The notes under the pieces: generated by a model
What the model was told of the DNA's origin: nothing
Seen by the model: only the letters and a program-made list of their open reading frames with translations
The model's database searches: none
Program-made: the position numbers and the translations under genes
Part shown: one piece after another, positions 8,739-16,754 of the stretch
How the letters are laid out: every line of letters begins with the position of its first letter
Position numbering within the stretch: the stretch's first letter is position 1
DNA from: JAAXQD01 sp963790095
GTDB lineage: Bacteria > Desulfobacterota > Desulfobacteria > Desulfobacterales > UBA11574
Assembly: GCA_963790095.1 (NCBI GenBank)
Contig: CAWBNO010000008.1
Coordinates: forward strand, 159,321-223,320
Length of the DNA: 64,000 bases
Reading direction: 5' to 3'

Positions 8739-9224
8739 CTAAACTTCGCTGATCTTTATCCGCTCTATGGTATCGCCCTGTCGAATTGAATCTACGATAT
8801 CCTGACTGCCCATTACCTTCCCAAAGACGGTGTGATTCCCGTTCAAGTGCGGCTGGGGCGAGTGCGTGATGAAAAATTGACTCCCGTTGGTGTTGGGTCC
8901 GGCGTTGGCCATAGAAATTACACCTCTTTCGTGTTTCAAGGGATTCTCTTTGATTTCATCTGTAAAACTATAGCCGGGGCCCCCGCTACCTGTTCCTGTG
9001 GGATCTCCCCCCTGAATCATGAAATTGCTGATGACCCGATGAAAAGATACGCCATCGTAAAATCCCTCTCTGGCCAAGAATACGAAGTTGTTAACTGTTT
9101 TGGGTGCATGTTCTGGATGGAGTTCTACTTCGATAATCCCCTTGTTGGTCTCAATTTTCGCCATATAGGCTTTACTTGTATCGATTTGCATCTCGGGGGG
9201 ACTATCCCATCGCAGTGTATTCAT
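8739..9224 (-). CDS. Cyclophilin-type peptidyl-prolyl cis-trans isomerase
   Basis: A 161-residue cytoplasmic cyclophilin. The catalytic core is complete: FHRVISNFMIQGGDPTG (with the active-site Arg), GVISMANAGPNTNGSQFFIT and HLNGNHTVFGKV. There is no signal peptide, so it is probably cytosolic. The start is set by GAGGAGG eight bases before the ATG at 9224; the same frame extends to 9356 but without a better site. It catalyses proline isomerisation during protein folding. It reads away from the DUF4442 operon, and the 260 bases between them hold promoter-like elements for both directions. Confidence 0.93.
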   Translation of the reverse strand: MNTLRWDSPPEMQIDTSKAYMAKIETNKGIIEVELHPEHAPKTVNNFVFLAREGFYDGVSFHRVISNFMIQGGDPTGTGSGGPGYSFTDEIKENPLKHERGVISMANAGPNTNGSQFFITHSPQPHLNGNHTVFGKVMGSQDIVDSIRQGDTIERIKISEV

Positions 9225-9420
9225 AAATGATTCCTCCTCAGTATGGATTTTAATTTTTCTTTTTAATTGATGGTACTCGACTTCTGCATGCGAATCAATA
9301 CCCATCATCATCAAAAAATTGTCACCGTTTGATTCTTTGAAAGGCGCCTGCAGCAATATTTTAAAACCGCAAAAGTGCTACTGAATATCATTATATATTT
9401 ATAATGTAAACCTTTTGAAT

Positions 9421-9449
9421 TTGACATTGAGGTTCCGCTATTTTACGGT
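9421..9449 (+). promoter_or_regulatory. Predicted sigma-70-type promoter for the DUF4442 operon
   Basis: A perfect -35 box TTGACA (9421-9426) is followed after 17 bases by TACGGT (9444-9449), a weak -10. The start codon at 9485 lies 36 bases downstream, with AAAGGAAAG as ribosome-binding site. The -35 and spacing are convincing; the -10 matches only three consensus positions. Confidence 0.45.
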
Positions 9450-9484
9450 AGATTAGATCTTGTGTTCAAAAAGGAAAGTCTAAG

Positions 9485-9988
9485 ATGAAACGTCTGTTTC
9501 GCATGATCCCGGAAAATGTACAAGCAACCCTTCTGCTACGCTATTTCGGGTTTTTCAAAATTCCTTTGTTGTTTTTTGTAAAACCTACAGTCATTGAGAT
9601 ATCCGACCATCGGGTTGTGGTGATGATTCCCCTTCGCCGGAGGACGAGAAATCATCTTCGTTCCATGTACTTCGGCGCCCTGGCCATGGGAGCCGATTGT
9701 GCCGCAGGGCTGGCCGCCATGAGGTTAATACGAAAAAGTTCCCAAAATATATCTTTAATTTTTAAGAGTCTGGATGCAGAATTTCTCAAACGCGCAGAGG
9801 GCGATGTATATTTCACCTGCGATCAAGTCCGGGAGATTTCAAAATTGGTTGCTGACGCCATTCAGTCAACAGAACGCGTCGAATATCCGGTTCATGTGAC
9901 GGCAAAGGTTCCCGACAAGTTTGGAGAAGATCCGATCGCCAGGTTTACTTTGGTTTTGTCTCTAAAGAAGAAGTCTTACACGCCATGA
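9485..9988 (+). CDS. DUF4442 hotdog-fold protein (thioesterase-like)
   Basis: A 167-residue protein of the DUF4442 family, which adopts the hotdog fold of acyl-CoA thioesterases. Typical features are the central LRRRTRNHLRSMYFGALAMGADCAAGLAAM segment, whose helix packs across the sheet, and the C-terminal strand ARFTLVLSLKKK. There is no signal peptide. The stop overlaps the next start (ATGA, four bases), so it is translationally coupled to the flavin enzyme downstream. This suggests a joint role on acyl or fatty-acid substrates, but the substrate is not known for the family. Confidence 0.82.
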   Translation: MKRLFRMIPENVQATLLLRYFGFFKIPLLFFVKPTVIEISDHRVVVMIPLRRRTRNHLRSMYFGALAMGADCAAGLAAMRLIRKSSQNISLIFKSLDAEFLKRAEGDVYFTCDQVREISKLVADAIQSTERVEYPVHVTAKVPDKFGEDPIARFTLVLSLKKKSYTP

Positions 9989-10956
9989 GCATAAAAACAG
10001 AATTTACACAACAGTTCAATGTAAGATACCCGATCATCTGCGCCCCCATGTTTCTGGTAAGCTCGGTTAAAATGGTGGTCAGCGCAAGTGAGGCCGGGGG
10101 TATGGGAACCTTTCCGGCACTAAATTACCGTCCCATTGAACGATATCGTCAAACCATTAAAGAGATCAAAGGTCTGACTGCAAAACCTTTTGGCATCAAT
10201 ATTATCGTCCAAAAGTCCAACAAATATCAGTATAAACAGATTGAGCATGCCCTTGAAGAGGAGGTCCCCCTGATCATAACCTCTTTGGGGAATCCAAAGG
10301 AGGTCATTCGATTGTCCCATGAAGTGGGAACCCGGGTGTATTGTGATGTGGTCGGATTCGAGCATGCAAAAAAAGTCGCTGATCTGGGAGCGGACGGGCT
10401 TATCGCTGTGGGATTCGGTGCAGGGGGCCATGCCGGAGACATTTCGCCTTTGGCCCTCATTCCCAATTTAGTAAGAATGGTCAAATTGCCGATCATTGCC
10501 GCCGGAAGTATTGTAGACGGGGCTGGAATGGCGGCAGCGTTTGCGTTGGGCGCTTCTGCTGTCTATATGGGAACACGTTTTATCGCCTCGAAAGAAGCAG
10601 AAATTACAGAAGAATATAAAAAGGCAATTACGCGTGCAAAGAGCGAAGATATCGTCAATACGGACAGAGTCGATGGGTTCCCCGGAAATTTTATACGAAC
10701 CAAAGAACTGGAGGCCGTTGGGCTGGAAAAAGGATTGATTGAAGAAATCCTTACAAAAAATAAAAAAATCAAACGATTTATTTCGCTGAGCCGAGCTGCA
10801 CGCTCTCTGTTCGGGGATATGGATTCCAAAGTTTCTTATAAAACGGTCTATTCCGCAGGCCATGGCGTCGGCCTCATCAAGGAAGTTTTATCCATTCAGG
10901 AGATCATGGAAAAAACCGTAAGGGAATACAAAGAGATCAAGGCAAAATTACCCTAG
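9985..10956 (+). CDS. Nitronate monooxygenase / FabK-like FMN-dependent enzyme
   Basis: A 323-residue TIM-barrel flavoprotein of the 2-nitropropane dioxygenase/FabK family. It has the N-terminal PIICAPMF strand, the glycine-rich GFGAGGHAGD motif (residues 150-160, containing the family histidine), and the FMN-phosphate segment IIAAGSIVDGAGMAAAFALGASAVYMGTRF (near 170-200). Members oxidise alkyl nitronates or, in the FabK branch, reduce enoyl-ACP; sequence alone does not decide between these. Coupling to a hotdog protein favours a fatty-acid-related role, which is inference. The C-terminal 100 residues form a basic helical cap. Confidence 0.85.
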   Translation: MSIKTEFTQQFNVRYPIICAPMFLVSSVKMVVSASEAGGMGTFPALNYRPIERYRQTIKEIKGLTAKPFGINIIVQKSNKYQYKQIEHALEEEVPLIITSLGNPKEVIRLSHEVGTRVYCDVVGFEHAKKVADLGADGLIAVGFGAGGHAGDISPLALIPNLVRMVKLPIIAAGSIVDGAGMAAAFALGASAVYMGTRFIASKEAEITEEYKKAITRAKSEDIVNTDRVDGFPGNFIRTKELEAVGLEKGLIEEILTKNKKIKRFISLSRAARSLFGDMDSKVSYKTVYSAGHGVGLIKEVLSIQEIMEKTVREYKEIKAKLP

Positions 10957-11043
10957 GCCCGAATATTTCGGAAAATACATGGAAAACACCATAGGATGGC
11001 TTGGACACCGAAATGTTTTGAGCTTGGGCGGATCAACCCCCGG

Positions 11044-11630
11044 TTAGATTATCGACATCGATTTTTCGGGATGTTTTCCGGTAACGTCCTCATAAAACTC
11101 TCTGATGATCTTCATATCAGCACCAAAATCACCCGTGGGATAAAGCAGGGGACCAAATCCTCCGACCTTTCGTCGATAGTCCAGAAAACCCAGTGAAATC
11201 GGAATATTCGCACCCTTGGCGATATGATAGAACCCTGTCTTCCATTTCTTGACCCTTTTACGGGTTCCGGACGGCGCAATGGCCAGTATCAGGTTTTCAC
11301 TTTCTTTGAATTGTTGAATCGACTGGGCAACAACATTGTACGATTTGGATCGATCGATGGGTATTCCCCCCAGCCATTTAAAAAATTTTTTAAATGGTTT
11401 CCGAAATATGGTCTCTTTTCCCATCCAGTATATTTGGCCCTGAAAACAAATACGATGAATAACATGTATGGGAGATCCCAGTTTGATGTATGTGGCGCCC
11501 CCACCAGAATGAATTTGGGGATAGCAGGTAACCGACCTTCCGTACGCCACCCGGTGATTTTTAAAAAGAATATGGAAAACCAGCGCAACAGCGTCTTACA
11601 CACGGGCGTATCGAAAATTGTATAATTCAA
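11044..11630 (-). pseudogene. PlsC-like lysophospholipid acyltransferase, frameshifted
   Basis: Two overlapping frames together make one acyltransferase of about 195 residues, the usual size for small 1-acylglycerol-3-phosphate acyltransferase-like proteins. The first frame (from TTG at 11630, preceded by GGAGTAAGG) carries the catalytic HxxxxD motif as APHTSNWD. The second frame carries IYWMGKETIFRKPF, LGGIPIDRS and the IAPSGTRKR acceptor motif. The frames join near 11433-11435, where adding one A to a run of three gives a continuous Phe-Arg-Ala-Lys-Ile-Tyr-Trp. All motifs are intact, so this is either a fresh one-base deletion or a homopolymer sequencing error. Confidence 0.82.
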
Positions 11631-11832
11631 ACCTTACTCCTGTAACTGCTCTTAAAATGAAGCTCCCCATCCCCCCGCAGAGACGGGATCTCCGCCGAAC
11701 TCCCACAAGCAGGGGATATTGAGAACCTTTATCGCAAATCCCAATGGGTCCCGTTGATGATGGATCTTTATTTGGCACCCGTCGAAAGCACACTCAAAGT
11801 TCTCAGCCGCTCCACGGAAAAAGATCCATTGG

Positions 11833-13182
11833 CTATGTCACCTCCGCCGGCCATATTTTTTTAAACGTGGTTTGAGGGAAAAAGCAATAGGGACATTCAT
11901 CGGGCGGATCTTGTCCATGGTGTATGTGGCCGCACATGCGGCAGCGCCACGCAGGTTTAATTTCTCCACCGGTGTCGGTATCCAGAGGATCTTTTTCTCT
12001 AAATATCGGCAGATCTTCGAGGGACGGCATCACCGGTTGATAGGTGTACATGGCATGACCGGAAACAATCATCCGCTGAATTTCACTGGTCCCTTCGTAT
12101 ATTCTTAACAGGCGAATGTCTCGAAAAAGTTTCTCCAGAGGAAACATTTTGGTATAGCCGTAACCCCCAAGTATCTGAAGGGCTTCATTGACAACTTCCA
12201 AAGCCTTTTCGGTTGCGTAAAACTTAGCGATGGATGCGTTGATGGTCGGATCCAGGCCCTTGTCCGCTTCCCATGCCGCCTTCCATACCAATAAACGCGC
12301 AGTTTCAACCTTCTGGTACATTTCAGCGATTTTAAACTGAACCGCCTGAAAATCTCCGATCTTGGACCCAAAGGCCCTTCGTTTTTTGGCGTAATCGATG
12401 GCGTACTCCATGGCGCTCCGAGCACCTCCGACGCCAAAGGCTCCCACCACCGGACGTGTCCTGGAAAAGGTTTTCATGGCAAGGAGAAAGCCTTCTCCGG
12501 GCGGAGCAAGAACGTTTTCTTCGGGAACTCTGACATTCTTAAAATTAAGACCTACGGTGTTTGAACAGCGCTGACCGAGTTTGGGAATTGTCTTGCCTGC
12601 CGATACACCGTCCCAGGACTTCTCCACCAGAAAGGCGCAGATTCCTTCATGACCGGATTTTGGATCTGCCGTAGCAAACACGGAAATATAATCGGCCACT
12701 CCCCCATTGGTAATCCAGTATTTGGTTCCGTTTAATATGTACCCATCGCCGTCTCTTTCGGCTTCACACCGGATGCCAGCAACGTCTGATCCCATGACGG
12801 GTTCGGATGTGGCAAAACAGATCAGTTTGAATTCTTTTAACAGCTTGGGGAGATATTTCTCTTTGAGCACTTCATTGGTACAAAGGATAAGGGGTTCCAT
12901 TCCAAGGGAATTATCGAAAAGCGAGGTGGCAAGACCCGGACAGGCCGCTGCAATTTCCTCGGTCATGATGGCGCCTTCGAGGATTCCGTATTCATTTCCA
13001 CCGTACTTCTTGGGTATGTCATTGTTCATCAGACCTTCGTCATATGCCTTTCTCAACACAGACAGCGGAATGTCGTCTTTTTCATCGAAATACCATGCAA
13101 CGGGCAATACCTCCCTTAATGCAAATTCACGTGTTTTTTGTTGAAGTTCAAGCTGGTTGGGGGATAATTCAAAATTTAGCAT
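11833..13182 (-). CDS. Acyl-CoA dehydrogenase with C-terminal rubredoxin-like domain
   Basis: A 449-residue flavoenzyme for alpha,beta-dehydrogenation of an acyl-CoA. Residues 1-385 are a full acyl-CoA dehydrogenase: N-terminal helical domain, the FAD/substrate segment ICFATSEPVMGSD, the KYWITNGG loop, and the catalytic-base glutamate in RIYEGTSEIQR (near 370). A linker then leads to a small domain with two Cys-x-x-Cys pairs (CRMC and CPYC, near residues 418-437), the rubredoxin iron-binding pattern. The likely reading is that the rubredoxin accepts electrons from the FAD. Start chosen at 13182 because of GAGGAGG; the frame is open to 13227. It is monocistronic, with a promoter-like site upstream. 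Confidence 0.93.
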   Translation of the reverse strand: MLNFELSPNQLELQQKTREFALREVLPVAWYFDEKDDIPLSVLRKAYDEGLMNNDIPKKYGGNEYGILEGAIMTEEIAAACPGLATSLFDNSLGMEPLILCTNEVLKEKYLPKLLKEFKLICFATSEPVMGSDVAGIRCEAERDGDGYILNGTKYWITNGGVADYISVFATADPKSGHEGICAFLVEKSWDGVSAGKTIPKLGQRCSNTVGLNFKNVRVPEENVLAPPGEGFLLAMKTFSRTRPVVGAFGVGGARSAMEYAIDYAKKRRAFGSKIGDFQAVQFKIAEMYQKVETARLLVWKAAWEADKGLDPTINASIAKFYATEKALEVVNEALQILGGYGYTKMFPLEKLFRDIRLLRIYEGTSEIQRMIVSGHAMYTYQPVMPSLEDLPIFREKDPLDTDTGGEIKPAWRCRMCGHIHHGQDPPDECPYCFFPQTTFKKIWPAEVT

Positions 13183-13288
13183 GGGGGCCTCCTCATTCCG
13201 GGCAATGCGTATTTTTCTGCCATGCACCCTTTTATTATTAACGGTGTGAACGGATGGTTAGATTTTGACCTTGACGTTTCTTTATGTT

Positions 13289-13317
13289 ATTAAAAGCCGC
13301 TTATGCTGGCAAGTCAA
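13289..13317 (-). promoter_or_regulatory. Predicted promoter for the acyl-CoA dehydrogenase gene
   Basis: On the minus strand TTGACT (13317-13312) and TTTAAT (13294-13289) are separated by exactly 17 bases, each one or two bases from the sigma-70 consensus. The start codon is 107 bases downstream, leaving a moderate 5' leader. Confidence 0.5.
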
Positions 13318-13500
13318 TTTTGTTTTTATATAATGCCATAATCGAGGATGCCCCGGCTTCAAATGTCATTAATTTTTTGATGGAACCTGTTTGAAACCTT
13401 TTGTCGGGCCTTAGAGCACTGTGCTCAGACAGCCTCCCGTCCATCAGTTCGAATCGCGTTATTTCTTATAACGGTCACTCAGAAAGGCAAATCGTAAAAA

Positions 13501-15201
13501 ATGTTGAAACAAAAAAATAATATTTCTATGCACCGGCTTTTAACAATTATTTTGTTGATCGTTTTCCCAATACTTCTTCAGCATGAAGGTTTAGCGGGTG
13601 TTACGGATTCACACAGTATCAGAGACCACCTTAAAAAGAGAATTGAATTAAAAAAAAACCAAAACAAATTTAGTTGTCGGGGAGAATTGATCTGTGGGGC
13701 TTCACTCATTCCGAAATTTTACCAACAGCGGGGGTTTTCGCCTGCATGGATTGGAAAAGAAGGAATTCTTCCCCAGGCGAGATCCCTGGTTGCAGAGATT
13801 GATCGCGCTGATCACGAAGGCTTAAGACCCGATGACTATCACCGGGCCAATATCGTATCCCTCGTTAAAAAAATCGATGAAAAACAAGCCGCAGGAGAAA
13901 CGGTCGATGCCCAAATATGGGTAGATCTCGATTTACTCCTCACCGATGCTTTTATGCTTTATAGCTCACATCTGTTCGCCGGTCGTGTAAACCCGGAAAC
14001 CATCCATACCGATTGGGTGGTGGTAAATCCAAGGGCGGACTTGACGGATCTTCTCGGGTCCGCACTCAATTCGAATCAAATATCAAAAGCCTTAAGAGAT
14101 CTACAGCCAATTCATTCCGGATATTTTGAGCTCAAACAATCTTTGGCGCAATACCGGGATATGGCAAAAAAAGATGACCGGCCTCCCCTGTCCTCCGGAA
14201 CCAATTTGCGCAAAGAAGATAGAGGAATTTCTGTCCAACGTCTTCGTGAACGGCTCGTTATTCTTGGCGATCTCGAAGATACCGAAAAAGACCCGGTGGA
14301 TTTTTTCGATGACGCCACCGAACTGGCTGTTATGGGGTTCCAAAAAAGGCATGGATTGAAATCGGACGGTATGGTCGGACCCCACACGCTGGAAATGCTG
14401 AACATCCCGATTCAACAACGGGTTCGTCAGATAGAACTCAACATGGAACGCTGTCGTTGGATCCCCCGTGATCTTGGGGATCGATACATTCTTGTGAATA
14501 TTGCCGATTTTAAATTATCCGTGATTGAAAACCTTCACCGAATGCTGGAAATGCGGGTTGTTGTGGGAAGACCTTATCGCCGAACGCCGGTTTTCAGTGC
14601 AAAAATGACCTACATGGTGATCAATCCATACTGGAACATCCCAACGAGTCTTGTTTTTAAAGATCTTCTTCCAAAAATTCAAAAAAACCCCAACTACTTG
14701 GCTCAACAAGGAATTAAAGTTTTTGAAGGCTGGAGAAAAGGCGCACCGGAAATAGATCCGGGAACGGTCGACTGGAAGAAAATTGAGCATCAAAACTTCC
14801 CTTACAAATTCCGCCAGGATCCAGGGCCACGCAATGCCCTCGGCCGAATAAAATTTATTTTCCCCAATAGGTTCGCTGTATATCTTCACGATACCCCCGA
14901 CCGTTCACACTTCAATGAAACACATCGGGATTTTAGCTCCGGGTGTATTCGAACGGAAAAACCGGTGGATCTGGCCCGCTATCTTCTGGGAAACGACGAT
15001 CAATGGCCGGAGGAAAGATTATCGGCAGCCATCGAGGCCGGGGAGACAACGGTCATAGAACTGCAAAGACCCATCTTGGTCCACTTACAATACTGGACGG
15101 CATGGGTGGACGAAAACGGCAGGTTAAACTTTCGCAATGATATCTATGACCGGGACCGACGCCTTGACCAAGCCTTGAAAGAACGAATTCCGGGTGTATA
15201 A
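13501..15201 (+). CDS. L,D-transpeptidase of the YcbB/LdtD type
   Basis: A 566-residue periplasmic murein cross-linking enzyme. A signal peptide (about residues 10-33) is followed by the YcbB scaffold domain (about 60-240), a peptidoglycan-binding_1 domain (about 246-305, with SVQRLRERLVILGDLE) and the YkuD catalytic domain (about 330-520). The active-site signature is complete: His463 in HDTPDRSHF and the nucleophile Cys482 in SSGCIR. It forms 3-3 (mDAP-mDAP) cross-links. The gene converges with a MepK-type endopeptidase gene that would cut such links. Length and domain order match Escherichia coli LdtD (YcbB). Confidence 0.92.
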   Translation: MLKQKNNISMHRLLTIILLIVFPILLQHEGLAGVTDSHSIRDHLKKRIELKKNQNKFSCRGELICGASLIPKFYQQRGFSPAWIGKEGILPQARSLVAEIDRADHEGLRPDDYHRANIVSLVKKIDEKQAAGETVDAQIWVDLDLLLTDAFMLYSSHLFAGRVNPETIHTDWVVVNPRADLTDLLGSALNSNQISKALRDLQPIHSGYFELKQSLAQYRDMAKKDDRPPLSSGTNLRKEDRGISVQRLRERLVILGDLEDTEKDPVDFFDDATELAVMGFQKRHGLKSDGMVGPHTLEMLNIPIQQRVRQIELNMERCRWIPRDLGDRYILVNIADFKLSVIENLHRMLEMRVVVGRPYRRTPVFSAKMTYMVINPYWNIPTSLVFKDLLPKIQKNPNYLAQQGIKVFEGWRKGAPEIDPGTVDWKKIEHQNFPYKFRQDPGPRNALGRIKFIFPNRFAVYLHDTPDRSHFNETHRDFSSGCIRTEKPVDLARYLLGNDDQWPEERLSAAIEAGETTVIELQRPILVHLQYWTAWVDENGRLNFRNDIYDRDRRLDQALKERIPGV

Positions 15202-15252
15202 TCCGTTTTTGTCTTCAGGACGTCCTGTGGCAGGGCCCAATCATTTAAACTC

Positions 15253-15798
15253 TCACCAGAATCTCACATCTCCGGTATCCACGTGTACAAAATCGGATTC
15301 AGGATAATATCCCACGCCACCGGCGCACATCCTTTTACAGATTTTATTCAATCTTTTTGTATCACAGTGGGGAATCCGGATGTCGACGGCTTTTCCTTGC
15401 ATATGGAGACTGTTTTTTGCAACGGCTTTGGATTTTCTCCGAAGCATGGTGTTTGTTTCAACTGTACGGTATCCGGAAATGATATGGAATTGAGGACCAT
15501 CGCCGATGGTTACAGAAATGGCATGGAGTAGATCGAGGAGTTCTTTATGGATGGATCTAGTTTTATGTGAATAATGATCACGAAGAATATAATCGATTTT
15601 TTTTAAGGCCTTGGGATGATACCGGCCTTGGGAATAATAACAAACATCAATCCCTTCATCGGTATGCGTATTATAGAATGACAGCCTCCGTTCCGAAATA
15701 AATGACCGGTTGATCGATGCCATAGCAGACAGGGGAAATAGCGCACTCACCGCCGCTTGTGCGCCCATTTTTAGAAAATAACGACGATCACAATACAT
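15253..15798 (-). CDS. mepK: MepK/YcbK-family murein endopeptidase (DUF882, peptidase M15-like)
   Basis: A 181-residue exported murein hydrolase closely resembling Escherichia coli MepK (YcbK). The N-terminus has a twin-arginine signal, DRRYFLKMGA, then a hydrophobic stretch ending SAMAS. The metallopeptidase core shows ISGYRTVETN, the zinc ligands in LHMQGKAVDIRI (His and Asp), and GVGYYPESDFVHVDTG (third His). MepK cleaves mDAP-mDAP cross-links made by L,D-transpeptidases, and an LdtD-type gene ends 51 bases away in convergent orientation. ATG at 15798 was chosen; the frame extends a further nine codons to a TTG without a better site. Confidence 0.92.
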   Translation of the reverse strand: MYCDRRYFLKMGAQAAVSALFPLSAMASINRSFISERRLSFYNTHTDEGIDVCYYSQGRYHPKALKKIDYILRDHYSHKTRSIHKELLDLLHAISVTIGDGPQFHIISGYRTVETNTMLRRKSKAVAKNSLHMQGKAVDIRIPHCDTKRLNKICKRMCAGGVGYYPESDFVHVDTGDVRFW

Positions 15799-16294
15799 CT
15801 TTTTAAATTCACTTCCTTTTATCAAATGCTGTTACAGCGAACCCGGACAAGTTGGAAAACGGATTAAGTTAAAACCTGAACCAACGGGAGTGCAATAGCA
15901 TCTTTATACTTAATCATCACAGTATGATGGATGATATCAAATGTTGCCATGTGATTATCAAAAGAATGGGGACTTAGTCAAACACAAAATTTCATATCGG
16001 ACGGAGATCGAAGATGTGTGTCTGGCAACCCATCAATATGATTGTTTATTTCTTTGCAAAACCTTGAAATTCTTTATCCTTTTCTTCCCATAAAGGTACA
16101 CATCTTCGCTTTTTTGGACGGCCGGAACGCGTCTCTCGGAACCATAAAATAAGTACAACTTATGTGTTGAAATATTATTTAATTTGTGCTAAAAATTTAT
16201 CATGTTCGTGTTTTTCATATTTTTTCAAGAACGTTATTCCTTGAACCTTTGTCTTTATTTAACCGTCGACTTCTTAACCGTTTAGGAGGTCTCC
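15799..16294. other. 496-base intergenic region with paired inverted sequences
   Basis: No gene was found here. An exact 11-base inverted pair (CGAAGATGTGT at 16009-16019 and ACACATCTTCG at 16098-16108) brackets about 80 bases. A second 7-base pair (GTTGCCA near 15942, TGGCAAC near 16023) overlaps it. The last 150 bases are AT-rich and end in a strong AGGAGG for the RAMA-like gene. Confidence 0.5.
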
Positions 16295-16702
16295 ATGAAA
16301 AACATTGAGACGAGTTCCGACCTGCTGAGCAAGCCTATTTTTCAACAATCCTCTGAAGACCCATATCAAAATAAAGTATCCCCATCGCCTGAAAGGCTCG
16401 GTCGCATCAAACAACACAGCGAGAAGAATTCAGGCAACTGCATATCTTGGGAAGTGGAAAGCGTTGTCTTTCCGGAGGGAACAAAATTTCGCGGCAAATA
16501 TAAGGGGTATTTCTATTATGGCAAGGTAAGAAACGGCGCTTTGACCCTTAATGAAAAAGAATTCGTTTCGCCGTGCCAGGCAGCTTTAACCATAACTCGG
16601 ACCCCCATTGACGGTTGGTTGTTCTGGGATTGCAAATTACCCGAACAGGGGTCATGGTTGAATATTTCTGAATTTAAAAAGCTAAATAGTTTCCATCCAT
16701 AA
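16295..16702 (+). CDS. Small protein with a RAMA-like (DUF4357-like) domain
   Basis: A 135-residue protein with a disordered N-terminus (residues 1-45) and one C-terminal domain. That domain contains FPEGTKFRGKYKG, a strand pair FYYGKVRNGAL, SPCQAALTITRTPIDGWLFW and a closing WLNISEFKKL. This pattern (Gly-Thr, Tyr-Lys-Gly, Ser-Pro-x-x-Ala-Ala, Asp/Asn-Gly-Trp-x-x-Trp) matches the RAMA domain, found in restriction and methylase-linked proteins and thought to recognise modified DNA. No restriction gene is nearby. The ribosome-binding site TAGGAGG is strong. The last four residues and stop codon lie inside the end of a dispersed palindromic repeat, so the original C-terminus may have been replaced. 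Confidence 0.6.
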   Translation: MKNIETSSDLLSKPIFQQSSEDPYQNKVSPSPERLGRIKQHSEKNSGNCISWEVESVVFPEGTKFRGKYKGYFYYGKVRNGALTLNEKEFVSPCQAALTITRTPIDGWLFWDCKLPEQGSWLNISEFKKLNSFHP

Positions 16703-16712
16703 ATAGCCCTTT
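16688..16712. repeat. Solo end of the MITE-like element found at 4512-4653
   Basis: These 25 bases match the reverse complement of the right arm of the 4512-4653 palindrome with one mismatch (A for G in the middle). No second arm follows, so this is a truncated copy. It supplies the last four codons and the TAA of the RAMA-like gene. Confidence 0.7.
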
Positions 16713-16754
16713 CCCTAAAAGGAGAGGCCTCTACAGGTTCAAGCGAAACCCCTT

